Source of the DNA: Paenibacillus dendrobii
Lineage (GTDB): Bacteria; Bacillota; Bacilli; Paenibacillales; Paenibacillaceae
Direction of reading: 5' to 3'
Length of the DNA: 64,000 nt
Assembly (NCBI RefSeq): GCF_009807035.1
Contig: NZ_WUBI01000001.1
Location: forward strand, 62,001 to 126,000
Every line of letters begins with the position of its first letter. Position 1 is the stretch's first letter. The notes below the pieces were generated by a model. The model was not told the origin of the DNA. It ran no database searches and was given only the letters and a program-made list of their open reading frames with translations. Shown in pieces: positions 52,379 through 60,425 of this stretch. Position numbers and translations under genes: made by a program.

Positions 52379-53713
52379 ATGAAAAGAAAGCTGCCGCTGC
52401 TGCTGCTGTCGCTGTTCATGCTGCTCGCTGCGGCTTGCGGGAACGACAACGGGGATTCGGAGAATTCATCCGCCGGAAATGGAGAGATGAAGGGCGAAAT
52501 TGTGTTATGGCATTCCTTTACCCAAGGGGCTCGCAATGACTTTATGAAGGAAGCCGCAGCTGATTTCATGGCGAAGCATCCGGGCGTGAAAATCAAGATC
52601 GAAACCTTTGCGTGGTCCGAATTTTATACGAAATGGACGACGGGGGTCCAGTCCGGTCAGGTACCCGACGTCAGCACGGCTCTGCCGAACCATGTGGTGG
52701 AAATGCTCGATGCGGAGGCTATCGTTCCGCTTAACGACGTGATCGACAACATCGGAAGGGACCGCTTTTATGAAGCGCCGCTTGCGGAAGCTACGGTGGA
52801 TGGACAAAATTACTCCATTCCTCTCTACTCCCATGCGCAGGTCATGTGGTACCGGAAGGATCTTTTGAAAAAGGCCAATCTTGAAGTGCCGAAAACATGG
52901 GACGAGCTGTTCAAGGCCGCCCAAACGTTAAATCAACCACCGAATGTATACGGTCTGTCCGTACCGATGGGACTTGGCGACATGATGGCCACGCGCTTCC
53001 TTAACTTCTATGTGCGTTCCGCAGGTGAAACCCTCATTACGAAGGACGGCAAGGCGAATCTGACAAGCAAAGCCGCCATCGATGGCATCAATTACTGGGT
53101 CAATATGTACAAGGCTGCTTCTCCGTCGGGCTCGGTGAACTTCAAAGTGCTCGACCAGGCAACCCTCTTTTACCAAGGAAAAACGGCGTTTGATTTCAAC
53201 AGTGGTTTTCAGATCGGAGGCGTAGAAACCAACTCGCCGGCTCTGTTAGACCAGATTGATGCGGCTCCGATTCCCAAAATTCATGCGAGTGATCCGGACC
53301 GCGGAATCGAAACCTCAAACGTGCCTGTCGTTGTATGGAAGAAGAGCAAGCATCCGGACATTGCGAAAGCATTCGTCGAGAGCCTCTTCGAGAAGGAACG
53401 GTACATTAAATTCCTTCATTCGGTACCCGCGGGAATGCTGCCCGCACTGAGAGACATCGCAGAAGATCCCGAATACCTGAATAATCCGACGATCCAGAAA
53501 TTCAGCAACGCGGTGAACGTCATCAGCAGCGCCGTCGATAAAGGGACAGCCATCGGTATGGAATACAGTCCTGTGCTGCAGTCGGGCATTCTAACGAGCC
53601 AAGGCGTTATCGAAAAAATGTTCCAGGACATCGTTCTGAAAAACGAACCTGTGGAAGATGCGGCGCACAAGGCAGAAAAGGAGCTAAACAAACTATTTTC
53701 GATGGGACAATAA
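52379..53713 (+). CDS. Extracellular sugar-binding lipoprotein, possible sialic-acid-derivative receptor
   Basis: A 444-residue family 1 binding protein with a short signal and lipobox MLLAAACGND (Cys20). Mature-domain stretches include EIVLWHSFTQGARNDFMKEAAADFMAKHPGVKIKIETFAW, VPDVSTALPNHVVEMLDAEAIVPLND, YSIPLYSHAQVMWYRKDLLKKANLEVPKTWDEL. It starts the operon with two permeases, an oxidoreductase of YjhC type, a YhcH protein and a Neu5Ac lyase. By analogy with the Ruminococcus gnavus nan cluster the ligand may be 2,7-anhydro-Neu5Ac; this is inference from the neighbours. Confidence 0.86.
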   Translation: MKRKLPLLLLSLFMLLAAACGNDNGDSENSSAGNGEMKGEIVLWHSFTQGARNDFMKEAAADFMAKHPGVKIKIETFAWSEFYTKWTTGVQSGQVPDVSTALPNHVVEMLDAEAIVPLNDVIDNIGRDRFYEAPLAEATVDGQNYSIPLYSHAQVMWYRKDLLKKANLEVPKTWDELFKAAQTLNQPPNVYGLSVPMGLGDMMATRFLNFYVRSAGETLITKDGKANLTSKAAIDGINYWVNMYKAASPSGSVNFKVLDQATLFYQGKTAFDFNSGFQIGGVETNSPALLDQIDAAPIPKIHASDPDRGIETSNVPVVVWKKSKHPDIAKAFVESLFEKERYIKFLHSVPAGMLPALRDIAEDPEYLNNPTIQKFSNAVNVISSAVDKGTAIGMEYSPVLQSGILTSQGVIEKMFQDIVLKNEPVEDAAHKAEKELNKLFSMGQ

Positions 53714-53771
53714 AATACCGGCAGGGGGTGAGATTCCTTTCGCCCATGCAAGCAGAACTGGAGTGAAGCAG

Positions 53772-54671
53772 ATGAGGACGATCAGCAGTAAATCTAAAAC
53801 GCTCAATACGACAGGCATACTATTCATTCTGCCTGCCGTGTTGATTGTCATTCTCTTGTTAATTTATCCGATCCTGTCAAGCATGTATGTCAGCTTCACC
53901 TCGAAGCATTTGATCCGGCCTCGCTACAGCTGGGTTTGGTTCGACAACTTCAAATTCGTGCTCACGAACGCCGACTTTTACATTGCGTTCTTGAATTCGA
54001 TCAAGTGGACGATCTATTCCATCGCCGGCCAGCTTGTCACCGGCTTCCTGGCCGCTCTGGCCTTGAATAGAATTCCGAAATACTCCGGCTTTTTCAGAAC
54101 GCTGCTGATCATTCCGTGGGCTTTTCCCGCGATCGTCATCGCGTTTTCATGGAAATGGATTTTGAATGATGTATACGGATTTTTGCCCAATTCGCTGACG
54201 CAGCTCGGGCTGACGCACCTGAACATCAACTTTTTAGCTGATCCGGCATTCGTGTTCGGTACGGCGGTGTTCATCAATGTGTGGTTCGGTGCGCCGCTGT
54301 TCATGGTCAACATTTTGTCTGCCCTGAAAACGATCCCCTCGGACCAGTATGAAGCAGCCGTGATGGATGGAGCAACCTCTCTGCAATCCTTCTGGTTCAT
54401 CACAGTACGCCATATCCGTGGCGTCATCGGGTTGCTGCTGGTATTGAGAACGATTTGGATCTTCAACAATTTCGATCTTCTGTACCTCCTGACGGGCGGA
54501 GGACCATCGGATTTGACGACAACGCTGCCGATCTTCGCATACAAAACCGGATGGGGCATGAAGCAGTTGGGGATTGCGTCTGCCATCACCGTCATCTTGC
54601 TGCTGTTCCTGCTGGGTATATGCCTGCTCTACTTCAGGCTTCTCAATAAATGGGAAAGAGAGGACCGCTAA
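53772..54671 (+). CDS. Sugar ABC importer permease (MalF/UgpA type)
   Basis: A 299-residue permease with six helices. Its EAA loop is YEAAVMDGATSLQSFWFITVRHIRG: the usual Pro near the end (normally IxLPxxxP) is replaced by Arg, a mild oddity. GTG 53763 is also in frame, but TGGAG about ten bases before ATG 53772 favours the latter. Its stop TAA shares bases with the ATG of the partner permease, showing translational coupling. Confidence 0.86.
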   Translation: MRTISSKSKTLNTTGILFILPAVLIVILLLIYPILSSMYVSFTSKHLIRPRYSWVWFDNFKFVLTNADFYIAFLNSIKWTIYSIAGQLVTGFLAALALNRIPKYSGFFRTLLIIPWAFPAIVIAFSWKWILNDVYGFLPNSLTQLGLTHLNINFLADPAFVFGTAVFINVWFGAPLFMVNILSALKTIPSDQYEAAVMDGATSLQSFWFITVRHIRGVIGLLLVLRTIWIFNNFDLLYLLTGGGPSDLTTTLPIFAYKTGWGMKQLGIASAITVILLLFLLGICLLYFRLLNKWEREDR

Positions 54672-55507
54672 TGAACAACGTGGGACAAAGCAAGCTGAAT
54701 ATCGCCGTTATGTATGTGTTTCTGTCATTGTTATCTCTGATCGCGGTCTTTCCCTTGATTTGGATCATTTTATCCTCTTTCAAAACCTCGGGGGAGATGG
54801 CCAATCATCCGTTAGCCATGCTCCCGAAGCAGTTTACTTTTGAGTATTACAGCCGGGTACTCCACAACCTGCATTTCACGACGAACATCAAAAACAGCTT
54901 GATCGTGTCGCTTTCGGCAACGCTGGTCACCATCGTGGTGTCCGCACTTGCTGCCTACGGCATCGTCCGGTTCTTTCCGAAGGCCGGGAAAAAAATGACC
55001 AAGCTGCTGATTACGACCTATATGTTCCCGCCGATTTTGCTGGCGGTTCCGTATTCGATCATCATCATCAAAATCGGGCTGGTCAATACTTGGACGGGGC
55101 TTGTGATCACCTACTTGTCCTTCTCCATTCCGTATGCGATCTGGATGCTTATCGGTTTCTTCCAGACGGTTCCGCTTGAGATTGAAGAGGCGGCCCATGT
55201 GGATGGAGCCGGAAAGATCAGGGTGTTTCTGCAAATCGTACTGCCTACCGTTTCTCCGGGTGTGGTGGCGACGGCGATCTACACCTTTATCAATACATGG
55301 AATGAATTTCTGTTTGCGCTGCTGCTTATCAACACTTCGGAGAAAATGCCGATATCCGTTGCGCTATATTCCCTGACGGGCTCCGAGATTCTGGATTGGG
55401 GAGAAATGATGGCTGCTTCCGTTATTGTCATCGTGCCATCCATTATATTTTTCATGCTGATCCAGAAAAAGATTGCCGGAGGATTGTCGGATGGATCAGT
55501 CAAATAA
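54671..55507 (+). CDS. Carbohydrate ABC importer permease (MalG/UgpE type)
   Basis: A 278-residue partner permease with six helices and EAA loop EEAAHVDGAGKIRVFLQIVLPTVSP. The frame continues upstream to 54650 inside the first permease, but the overlap TAATG with that gene's stop and AGAGGACC upstream favour ATG 54671. Completes the importer; no ATPase is encoded nearby. Confidence 0.88.
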   Translation: MNNVGQSKLNIAVMYVFLSLLSLIAVFPLIWIILSSFKTSGEMANHPLAMLPKQFTFEYYSRVLHNLHFTTNIKNSLIVSLSATLVTIVVSALAAYGIVRFFPKAGKKMTKLLITTYMFPPILLAVPYSIIIIKIGLVNTWTGLVITYLSFSIPYAIWMLIGFFQTVPLEIEEAAHVDGAGKIRVFLQIVLPTVSPGVVATAIYTFINTWNEFLFALLLINTSEKMPISVALYSLTGSEILDWGEMMAASVIVIVPSIIFFMLIQKKIAGGLSDGSVK

Positions 55508-55535
55508 AAACGGACTTCGAGAGGAGCTAATAGAG

Positions 55536-56651
55536 ATGAAAACAGTCAATTATGGCATTGTGGGAACAGGATACTTTGGAGCGGGGCTTGCGCGTATCCT
55601 GAATGAAATTGAGGGTGCCCGGGTGGTTGCGGTATACGACCCGAGCCATGCGGAACCCGTGGCGAAGGAGCTGAATTGCGACATGGAGGAGAGCGTGGAA
55701 TCGCTCTGCTCAAGATCCGACGTGGACGCGGTAATCGTGGCCTCACCAAACGGCTATCACAAGAACCCCGTACTCTGCGCTGCTGAACATGGAAAACATG
55801 TTTTTTGCGAGAAGCCGATCGCGCTGTCCTATGCCGATTGCAACGAGATGATCCGAAAAACGAAGGAGAACGGACGGGTGTTCATGGCTGGACATGTCAT
55901 GAATTTCATGAATGGCGTGCGTACGGCCAAGCAGCTGATTAACAGCGGGAAGATCGGGGAGATCCTGTTCTGTCACGCCGAGCGCAATGGCTGGGAGGAA
56001 GCCCAGCCCCAGGTTAGCTGGAAGAAGATGAGAGAAATCTCGGGCGGGCACTTGTATCATCATATCCATGAGCTGGATTTCATCCAGTTTCTTATGGGTC
56101 CCGCTGAACGGGTGACCATGGTGGGCGGCAATGTGGCACATAAAGGGGAGCAGTATGGGGACGAAGATGACATGCTGTTCTTGACGCTAGAGTTTCCCGG
56201 CGAGAGGTATGCCACTTTGCAATATGGGTCCGCTTTCCGCTGGCCGGATCATTTCGTGAAAATTCAGGGGAGCAAGGGAGCCATTCTGATCGATATGCAG
56301 GATGTAAAGGTCGTCCTCAAAACACCGGAGGGCGAAGAGCGATTCCTGCTGCATGAATCCAAGGAAGTAGACGATGACCGGACGCGGATCTATAAGGGCC
56401 TGGAGATGGATGGAGCCATTATGTATGGCAAACCAAGCGCGATGCCTCCATTATGGCTTCAGGGTATTATGAAGGAAGAAATGGCTTATTTTCATCACAT
56501 CATGCAGGGAGCGTCAGTCGAGGATGAATTCCGTCCGCTGCTGGACGGGACGGCGGCACGGGCCTCGATCGCCACGGCGGACGCGCTGACGTTATCCCTG
56601 AAGGAAGACCGGAAGGTCAGTGTCAGTGAAATCACGAATAAAGGAGCCTAA
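55536..56651 (+). CDS. Gfo/Idh/MocA oxidoreductase, probable 2,7-anhydro-N-acetylneuraminate oxidoreductase (YjhC/NanOx type)
   Basis: A 371-residue NAD-dependent enzyme. Beyond the general family motifs (YGIVGTGYFGAGLAR, VFCEKPIALSYADC) it shares long specific stretches with E. coli YjhC as I recall it: FMAGHVMNFMNGV, IGEILFCHAERNGWEEAQ, SWKKMREISGGHLYHHIHELD, EDDMLFLTLEFPGERYATL. YjhC and the Ruminococcus gnavus NanOx (similar length) convert 2,7-anhydro-Neu5Ac to Neu5Ac through NAD-bound redox steps. The neighbouring YhcH and Neu5Ac lyase genes fit that route. ATG 55536 follows GAGAGGAG; the frame is open to 55473. The specific activity is inferred, the family is certain. Confidence 0.82.
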   Translation: MKTVNYGIVGTGYFGAGLARILNEIEGARVVAVYDPSHAEPVAKELNCDMEESVESLCSRSDVDAVIVASPNGYHKNPVLCAAEHGKHVFCEKPIALSYADCNEMIRKTKENGRVFMAGHVMNFMNGVRTAKQLINSGKIGEILFCHAERNGWEEAQPQVSWKKMREISGGHLYHHIHELDFIQFLMGPAERVTMVGGNVAHKGEQYGDEDDMLFLTLEFPGERYATLQYGSAFRWPDHFVKIQGSKGAILIDMQDVKVVLKTPEGEERFLLHESKEVDDDRTRIYKGLEMDGAIMYGKPSAMPPLWLQGIMKEEMAYFHHIMQGASVEDEFRPLLDGTAARASIATADALTLSLKEDRKVSVSEITNKGA

Positions 56652-56658
56652 AATTCTC

Positions 56659-57111
56659 ATGATCTATGACAAGCTCGAAAATATTCATTTACACGCTTCG
56701 GATAATAACCATTTGTCGCAATGCTTAAAGGATATTGCAACCGATTTGCATGCGGAATGGTATCCGGATGAAATGAGCTCTAAGGTTTATAAAAAGAATC
56801 GGATTCAGTTTACAACCGCCCCAAAAAGCGAAAAACGCTTTGAGGCACACCGGAAATATATAGACATCCATATCGTCCTGAAAGGGCGTGAATATGTGGA
56901 AGTCGGCAGCGAGGGCTCTTTGACGAACCGGACGGAATATGACCCGGAGCAGGATATCCTTTTCGGAGATATGCAGGAAGGGGGCAGGTTTGCAGGGTAT
57001 TTGGAGCCGGGAAGTTTTCTCGTCTGTTTTCCGGACGATGCGCATTTGGTTGGGGCACACGAGCAAACGCCTGCGATCGTGGAGAAGTTCGTCTATAAGA
57101 TTCCGGTGTAA
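56659..57111 (+). CDS. YhcH/YjgK/YiaL (NanQ/TabA) family protein
   Basis: A 150-residue single-domain beta-sandwich protein. FEAHRKYIDIHIVLKGREYVEVG carries the family's metal-binding His and Asp region, and FLVCFPDDAHLVGAHE supplies the later His ligands. E. coli NanQ (YhcH) of this family speeds the conversion of alpha- to beta-anomers of sialic acids; others (EbgC, TabA) act on other sugars. Position between the oxidoreductase and the lyase supports a NanQ-like anomerase role. AAAGGAG at 56640-56646 serves ATG 56659; it starts eight bases after the previous stop. Confidence 0.85.
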   Translation: MIYDKLENIHLHASDNNHLSQCLKDIATDLHAEWYPDEMSSKVYKKNRIQFTTAPKSEKRFEAHRKYIDIHIVLKGREYVEVGSEGSLTNRTEYDPEQDILFGDMQEGGRFAGYLEPGSFLVCFPDDAHLVGAHEQTPAIVEKFVYKIPV

Positions 57112-57262
57112 TGCATCCGCCCCGGTCCGAGGTATCAAGAAAATAACGGGCTCGCATGTCAATAAATCATACTTTGCGGATACGGTGAGTCAGAATTGAG
57201 TTAACCACACGTATGACAAGCAACAGCATATCGGAAATAACCAGGGAAAGGGAGTGGGATCA

Positions 57263-58180
57263 TTGACAGCAGACAACGTGTCAAAGTTTGCGGGCATTTA
57301 TGTCGCCATGTATTCCGCATATGATGCGAAAGGGATTGTGGACAAGGAGCGGGTCAAACGACTTGCAAGATATTACGCATCGTCAGGGGTTAAAGGATTG
57401 TATGTGGGCGGCAGCTCTGGTGAAGGCATGCTGCAAAGCGCAGAGGAACGGAAACAGGTTCTGGAAGCCGTGTTGGAGGAAGTGAGGGGAGAGCTGGCGG
57501 TCATCGTTCACGTCGGGGCTAGTTCGACTCGCGAAAGCATGGACCTGTGCATACATGCGCAGCAGGTGGGCGCGGATGCCGTCTCCTCGGTGCCTTCCGT
57601 TTATTACAGGCTTTCGGAAAAGGCGGTAGAGAATCATTGGCAGCACATGATCGACAGCACAAATCTGCCGTTTATCATATACAACATTCCACAGACGACC
57701 GGATTTAATCTCTCGTTCGATCTATGCAAAAGGTTGGCTCAGCAGGAAAAAGTCATTGGCGTGAAAATGTCCGGTGAGAGCACGTTTGAACTGGAACAGT
57801 TCAAAGAGGCAGGAGGGGATGATTTCCTCGTATTTAACGGTCCGGATGAACAATTCCTAGCAGGAAGAATCATGGGTGCCGATGGCGGGATCGGTGGCAC
57901 GTACGGCGTGATGCCAGAGTTGTTTTGTAAACTGGATGCTTATTTCCGGGAGGGGCGCTTTGAGGAAGCCCTGCAGCTTCAGCATACAGTCAACCGATTT
58001 ATCAAGAAACTGCTTGGTTATCCATCACTCTATGGTGCTTGCAAATATATCCTGAACTTAAGAGGCATCGAAACCGGGGAACCGCGTCTGCCGCTGCTGC
58101 CTGTGCTGCCGGAGCATCATGAGTCGTTGGTTCAATTGAATGAGGACATAAGGGCGGCATCGTTGAATTACTTATCATAG
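57263..58180 (+). CDS. nanA: N-acetylneuraminate lyase (NanA-type, DHDPS superfamily)
   Basis: A 305-residue TIM-barrel lyase that cleaves Neu5Ac to ManNAc and pyruvate. Sequence landmarks are LYVGGSSGEGMLQSAEERK (pyruvate-carboxylate-binding GSSGE), VIVHVGASSTRES, IIYNIPQTTGF with the catalytic Tyr, GVKMSGEST with the Schiff-base Lys, and MGADGGIGGTYGVMPEL; these agree with NanA rather than DapA (for example the ADGGIGxTY stretch). GTG 57254 is in frame, but AAAGGGAG eight bases before TTG 57263 favours the latter. The 150-base gap before it shows no terminator. ManNAc-processing nanE and nanK are not in the cluster. Confidence 0.85.
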   Translation: MTADNVSKFAGIYVAMYSAYDAKGIVDKERVKRLARYYASSGVKGLYVGGSSGEGMLQSAEERKQVLEAVLEEVRGELAVIVHVGASSTRESMDLCIHAQQVGADAVSSVPSVYYRLSEKAVENHWQHMIDSTNLPFIIYNIPQTTGFNLSFDLCKRLAQQEKVIGVKMSGESTFELEQFKEAGGDDFLVFNGPDEQFLAGRIMGADGGIGGTYGVMPELFCKLDAYFREGRFEEALQLQHTVNRFIKKLLGYPSLYGACKYILNLRGIETGEPRLPLLPVLPEHHESLVQLNEDIRAASLNYLS

Positions 58181-58211
58181 TTACAAAGGAGCCATATCGT
58201 TGTTTCGTCTG

Positions 58212-58250
58212 AGATCCCCCGCTTCTAGGGGGATCTTCATTTGTCTTTTT
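58212..58250 (+). terminator. Terminator of the sialic-acid-type operon
   Basis: AGATCCCCC (58212-58220) and GGGGGATCT (58228-58236), then TCATTTGTCTTTTT, an interrupted T-run. Confidence 0.8.
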
Positions 58251-58354
58251 AAGTGAATTGATGGTCACGAAGTTCCCGGATTGCCTCATACACCCAATCA
58301 ACGTATATTAAAGGGAACGGGTTCATCTAATATCAGGCAATAGGAGGCAGAACA

Positions 58355-59506
58355 TTGGTCAAGCCAAGCAAATCGAATGCTGCTCCCCACGATTTCATGC
58401 AAACGGTAATGACGAATCAGGAATTGAACCGGGCGTTGCTGGCAAGACAGATGCTCCTGGAGCGTGTACGGATGCCGGCCATTGAAGCGATCGAGAAGCT
58501 GGTAGGTTTGCAAGCTCAAGCTCCGAATCCACCCTACTTCGGTTTATGGACAAGAATCAAAGATTTTTGCCATGAGGAATTAACGGGGTTAATTGAAAGT
58601 CGACAGGCTGTTCGCATCGCACTGATGCGCTCGACAATCCATTTGGTATCCGCGAAGGACTGCCTAGAAATGAGACATGCATTTCAATCCGTTCTGGAGC
58701 GGGGGTTAAAAGGAAACTACAGCAAAAGACTGACAGGACTGGATCTGGAGGAAATCGCCGAAGCCGGGCGGGCCTTGGTAGAATCGGCGCCATTCACTTT
58801 AAGCGAGCTCGGTAAGAGACTGCATGAACGTTGGGATACGCATGATCCGGAAGCGCTGTCCATGGTTATTCGTAATAGGGTCCCTCTTGTCCAAGTTCCG
58901 CCACGGGGATTGTGGGGGAGAGGAGGACAGGCTACGTACACCACTGCAGAAGCATGGCTAGGAGAAACACGACTTCAGATAGCAAAGCCGAAGGATATTG
59001 TACTCCGTTATTTGGGAGCCTTCGGGCCCGCTACCGTAAAGGATATACAGGTGTGGTCTGGGCTCACCAAGCTGAGAGAAGTTGTGGAAGAATTGCGGTC
59101 CCAGCTCGAGACATTCATGAACGAAGCGGGTGATGAGTTGTTTGACCTGCCTGAAGCGCCGAGGCCGTCTGCTGACACACCTTGTCCGCCGCGTTTCTTG
59201 GGCGAATTCGATAATATATTGCTGTCACATGCCGACCGGTCACGGATCATGTCTGAATCAGATCGTAAGCGTGTCTTCACGGTGAACGGCATTATACGGT
59301 CGGTCATCCTAGTAGATGGTTTTGTCAGAGGAATATGGAGGATTGACAAGACCAAGGAAAAAGCAACGTTGACGATTGAACCCTTCATTTCTCTAACCGC
59401 AAAAGAGATGGATAGCCTTCGGGAAGAAGGATATAAGCTTCTGCAATTCGCTGCGCCCAAGGACATCAAGACCGAAGTTGTTTTTATGCCTGAAGGGAAT
59501 ACATAA
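58355..59506 (+). CDS. Winged-helix DNA-binding protein of the AlkZ/YcaQ family
   Basis: A 383-residue protein of the HTH_42 family that includes the DNA glycosylases AlkZ and YcaQ, which unhook interstrand crosslinks and release bulky alkyl purines. The catalytic QxQ signature is present as GLQAQAPNPPYFGLW (Gln53 and Gln55). Three winged-helix units are expected; RIALMRSTIHLVSAKD, VIRNRVPLVQVPPRGLWGRGGQATYTTAEAWLG and LRYLGAFGPATVKDIQVWSGL are their typical segments. TTG 58355 has TAGGAGG at eight-base spacing. AlkZ-type paralogues often sit in natural-product clusters or act in housekeeping repair; no such cluster is seen here. Confidence 0.82.
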   Translation: MVKPSKSNAAPHDFMQTVMTNQELNRALLARQMLLERVRMPAIEAIEKLVGLQAQAPNPPYFGLWTRIKDFCHEELTGLIESRQAVRIALMRSTIHLVSAKDCLEMRHAFQSVLERGLKGNYSKRLTGLDLEEIAEAGRALVESAPFTLSELGKRLHERWDTHDPEALSMVIRNRVPLVQVPPRGLWGRGGQATYTTAEAWLGETRLQIAKPKDIVLRYLGAFGPATVKDIQVWSGLTKLREVVEELRSQLETFMNEAGDELFDLPEAPRPSADTPCPPRFLGEFDNILLSHADRSRIMSESDRKRVFTVNGIIRSVILVDGFVRGIWRIDKTKEKATLTIEPFISLTAKEMDSLREEGYKLLQFAAPKDIKTEVVFMPEGNT

Positions 59507-59574
59507 CCGAGCTTTGGACGCAGATTGCCCGCACGCAGGGACTGCAGGGGAAATTCGCGGAAGCACATGAGACT

Positions 59575-60252
59575 TTGGACCAGGTGGAATCAAGGCTGAT
59601 CGAGGATTGGCCGACCGCCAGAGTTCGTTATTTGCTGGAACGAGGCAGGGTGTTCAATTCTTCATCACAGCAAGAACAGGCTAATCCGGTATTTCATGAG
59701 GCCTGGGAGCTGGGGCTTCAATGCGGTGAAGATGATTACGCGGTGGATGCGGCGCATATGCTGGGCATCGCCGAGTCTACGCCGGAGAAACGGATGGAGT
59801 GGAATTTGAAGGCTCTTGCGCATGCAGAGGCCCATCCTCAAGCAGGCCGCTGGCTCGGTTCGCTCTACAACAATATCGGATGGGCTAAGGTGGAAGCGGG
59901 GGAGCTGGAAGAAGCGCTCGATTTGTTCGAACGTGCCTATGAGTTCAGAAAAGGCCAAGGAAATCCGGTAACCATTTTCATTGCCAAATGGAGCATCGCC
60001 AAAGTGATGCGGCTCTTGAATAGGGTAGAACAGGCGCTGAATATTCAGGAGGAGCTTCTCAAGGAGACAGAGCAAGGCTTTGAACCAGACGGCTATCTTT
60101 ACGAAGAATTGGGGGAATGCCTGCTCGCCCTTGCGCGGAACGAAGAAGCCAAGCCATACTTCGCGAAAGCCTATGAACTTCTCTCCCGCGATTCCTGGCT
60201 GGTCGAACATGAACAGGAGCGGGTTGCACGTTTGAAAGAACTGGCTGTTTAG
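59575..60252 (+). CDS. TPR-repeat protein, true start uncertain
   Basis: From TTG 59575 the frame encodes 225 residues of tetratricopeptide-type helices (NNIGWAKVEAGELEEALDLFERAYEFRKGQ, LYEELGECLLALARNEEAKPYFAKAYELL), a protein-protein interaction scaffold. The same frame is open upstream to a stop at 59491-59493, and residues just before the TTG (TELWTQIARTQGLQGKFAEAHETLDQ) continue a TPR pattern, so the real product probably begins earlier. Only ATA 59503, with GAAGGGAA ahead of it, or ATT 59524 are available, otherwise the gene has lost its 5' end. The partner is unknown. Confidence 0.65.
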   Translation: MDQVESRLIEDWPTARVRYLLERGRVFNSSSQQEQANPVFHEAWELGLQCGEDDYAVDAAHMLGIAESTPEKRMEWNLKALAHAEAHPQAGRWLGSLYNNIGWAKVEAGELEEALDLFERAYEFRKGQGNPVTIFIAKWSIAKVMRLLNRVEQALNIQEELLKETEQGFEPDGYLYEELGECLLALARNEEAKPYFAKAYELLSRDSWLVEHEQERVARLKELAV

Positions 60253-60313
60253 CGGGCGGAGGTATTCCTTTTTTTTGATAATAGTTGCAAAGTGGAAATG
60301 GATTTGAAAAGCG

Positions 60314-60363
60314 AAAAAGGCAGGGCGACCGAGAAATTCAATCGGTTGCCCTGCCTTTTTTTT
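60314..60363. terminator. Bidirectional terminator between TPR gene and GntR/LacI gene
   Basis: GGCAGGGCGACCGA (60319-60332) and TCGGTTGCCCTGCC (60342-60355) form a 14-base stem with one G-U pair; A-run on the left, nine T on the right. It serves the + strand TPR gene and the minus-strand regulator. Confidence 0.93.
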
Positions 60364-60425
60364 GCCAAACGAATAACTTCGGTCATCTTGAATCGATAGA
60401 CGAATGCAGCATCCGAATCCGGCCG

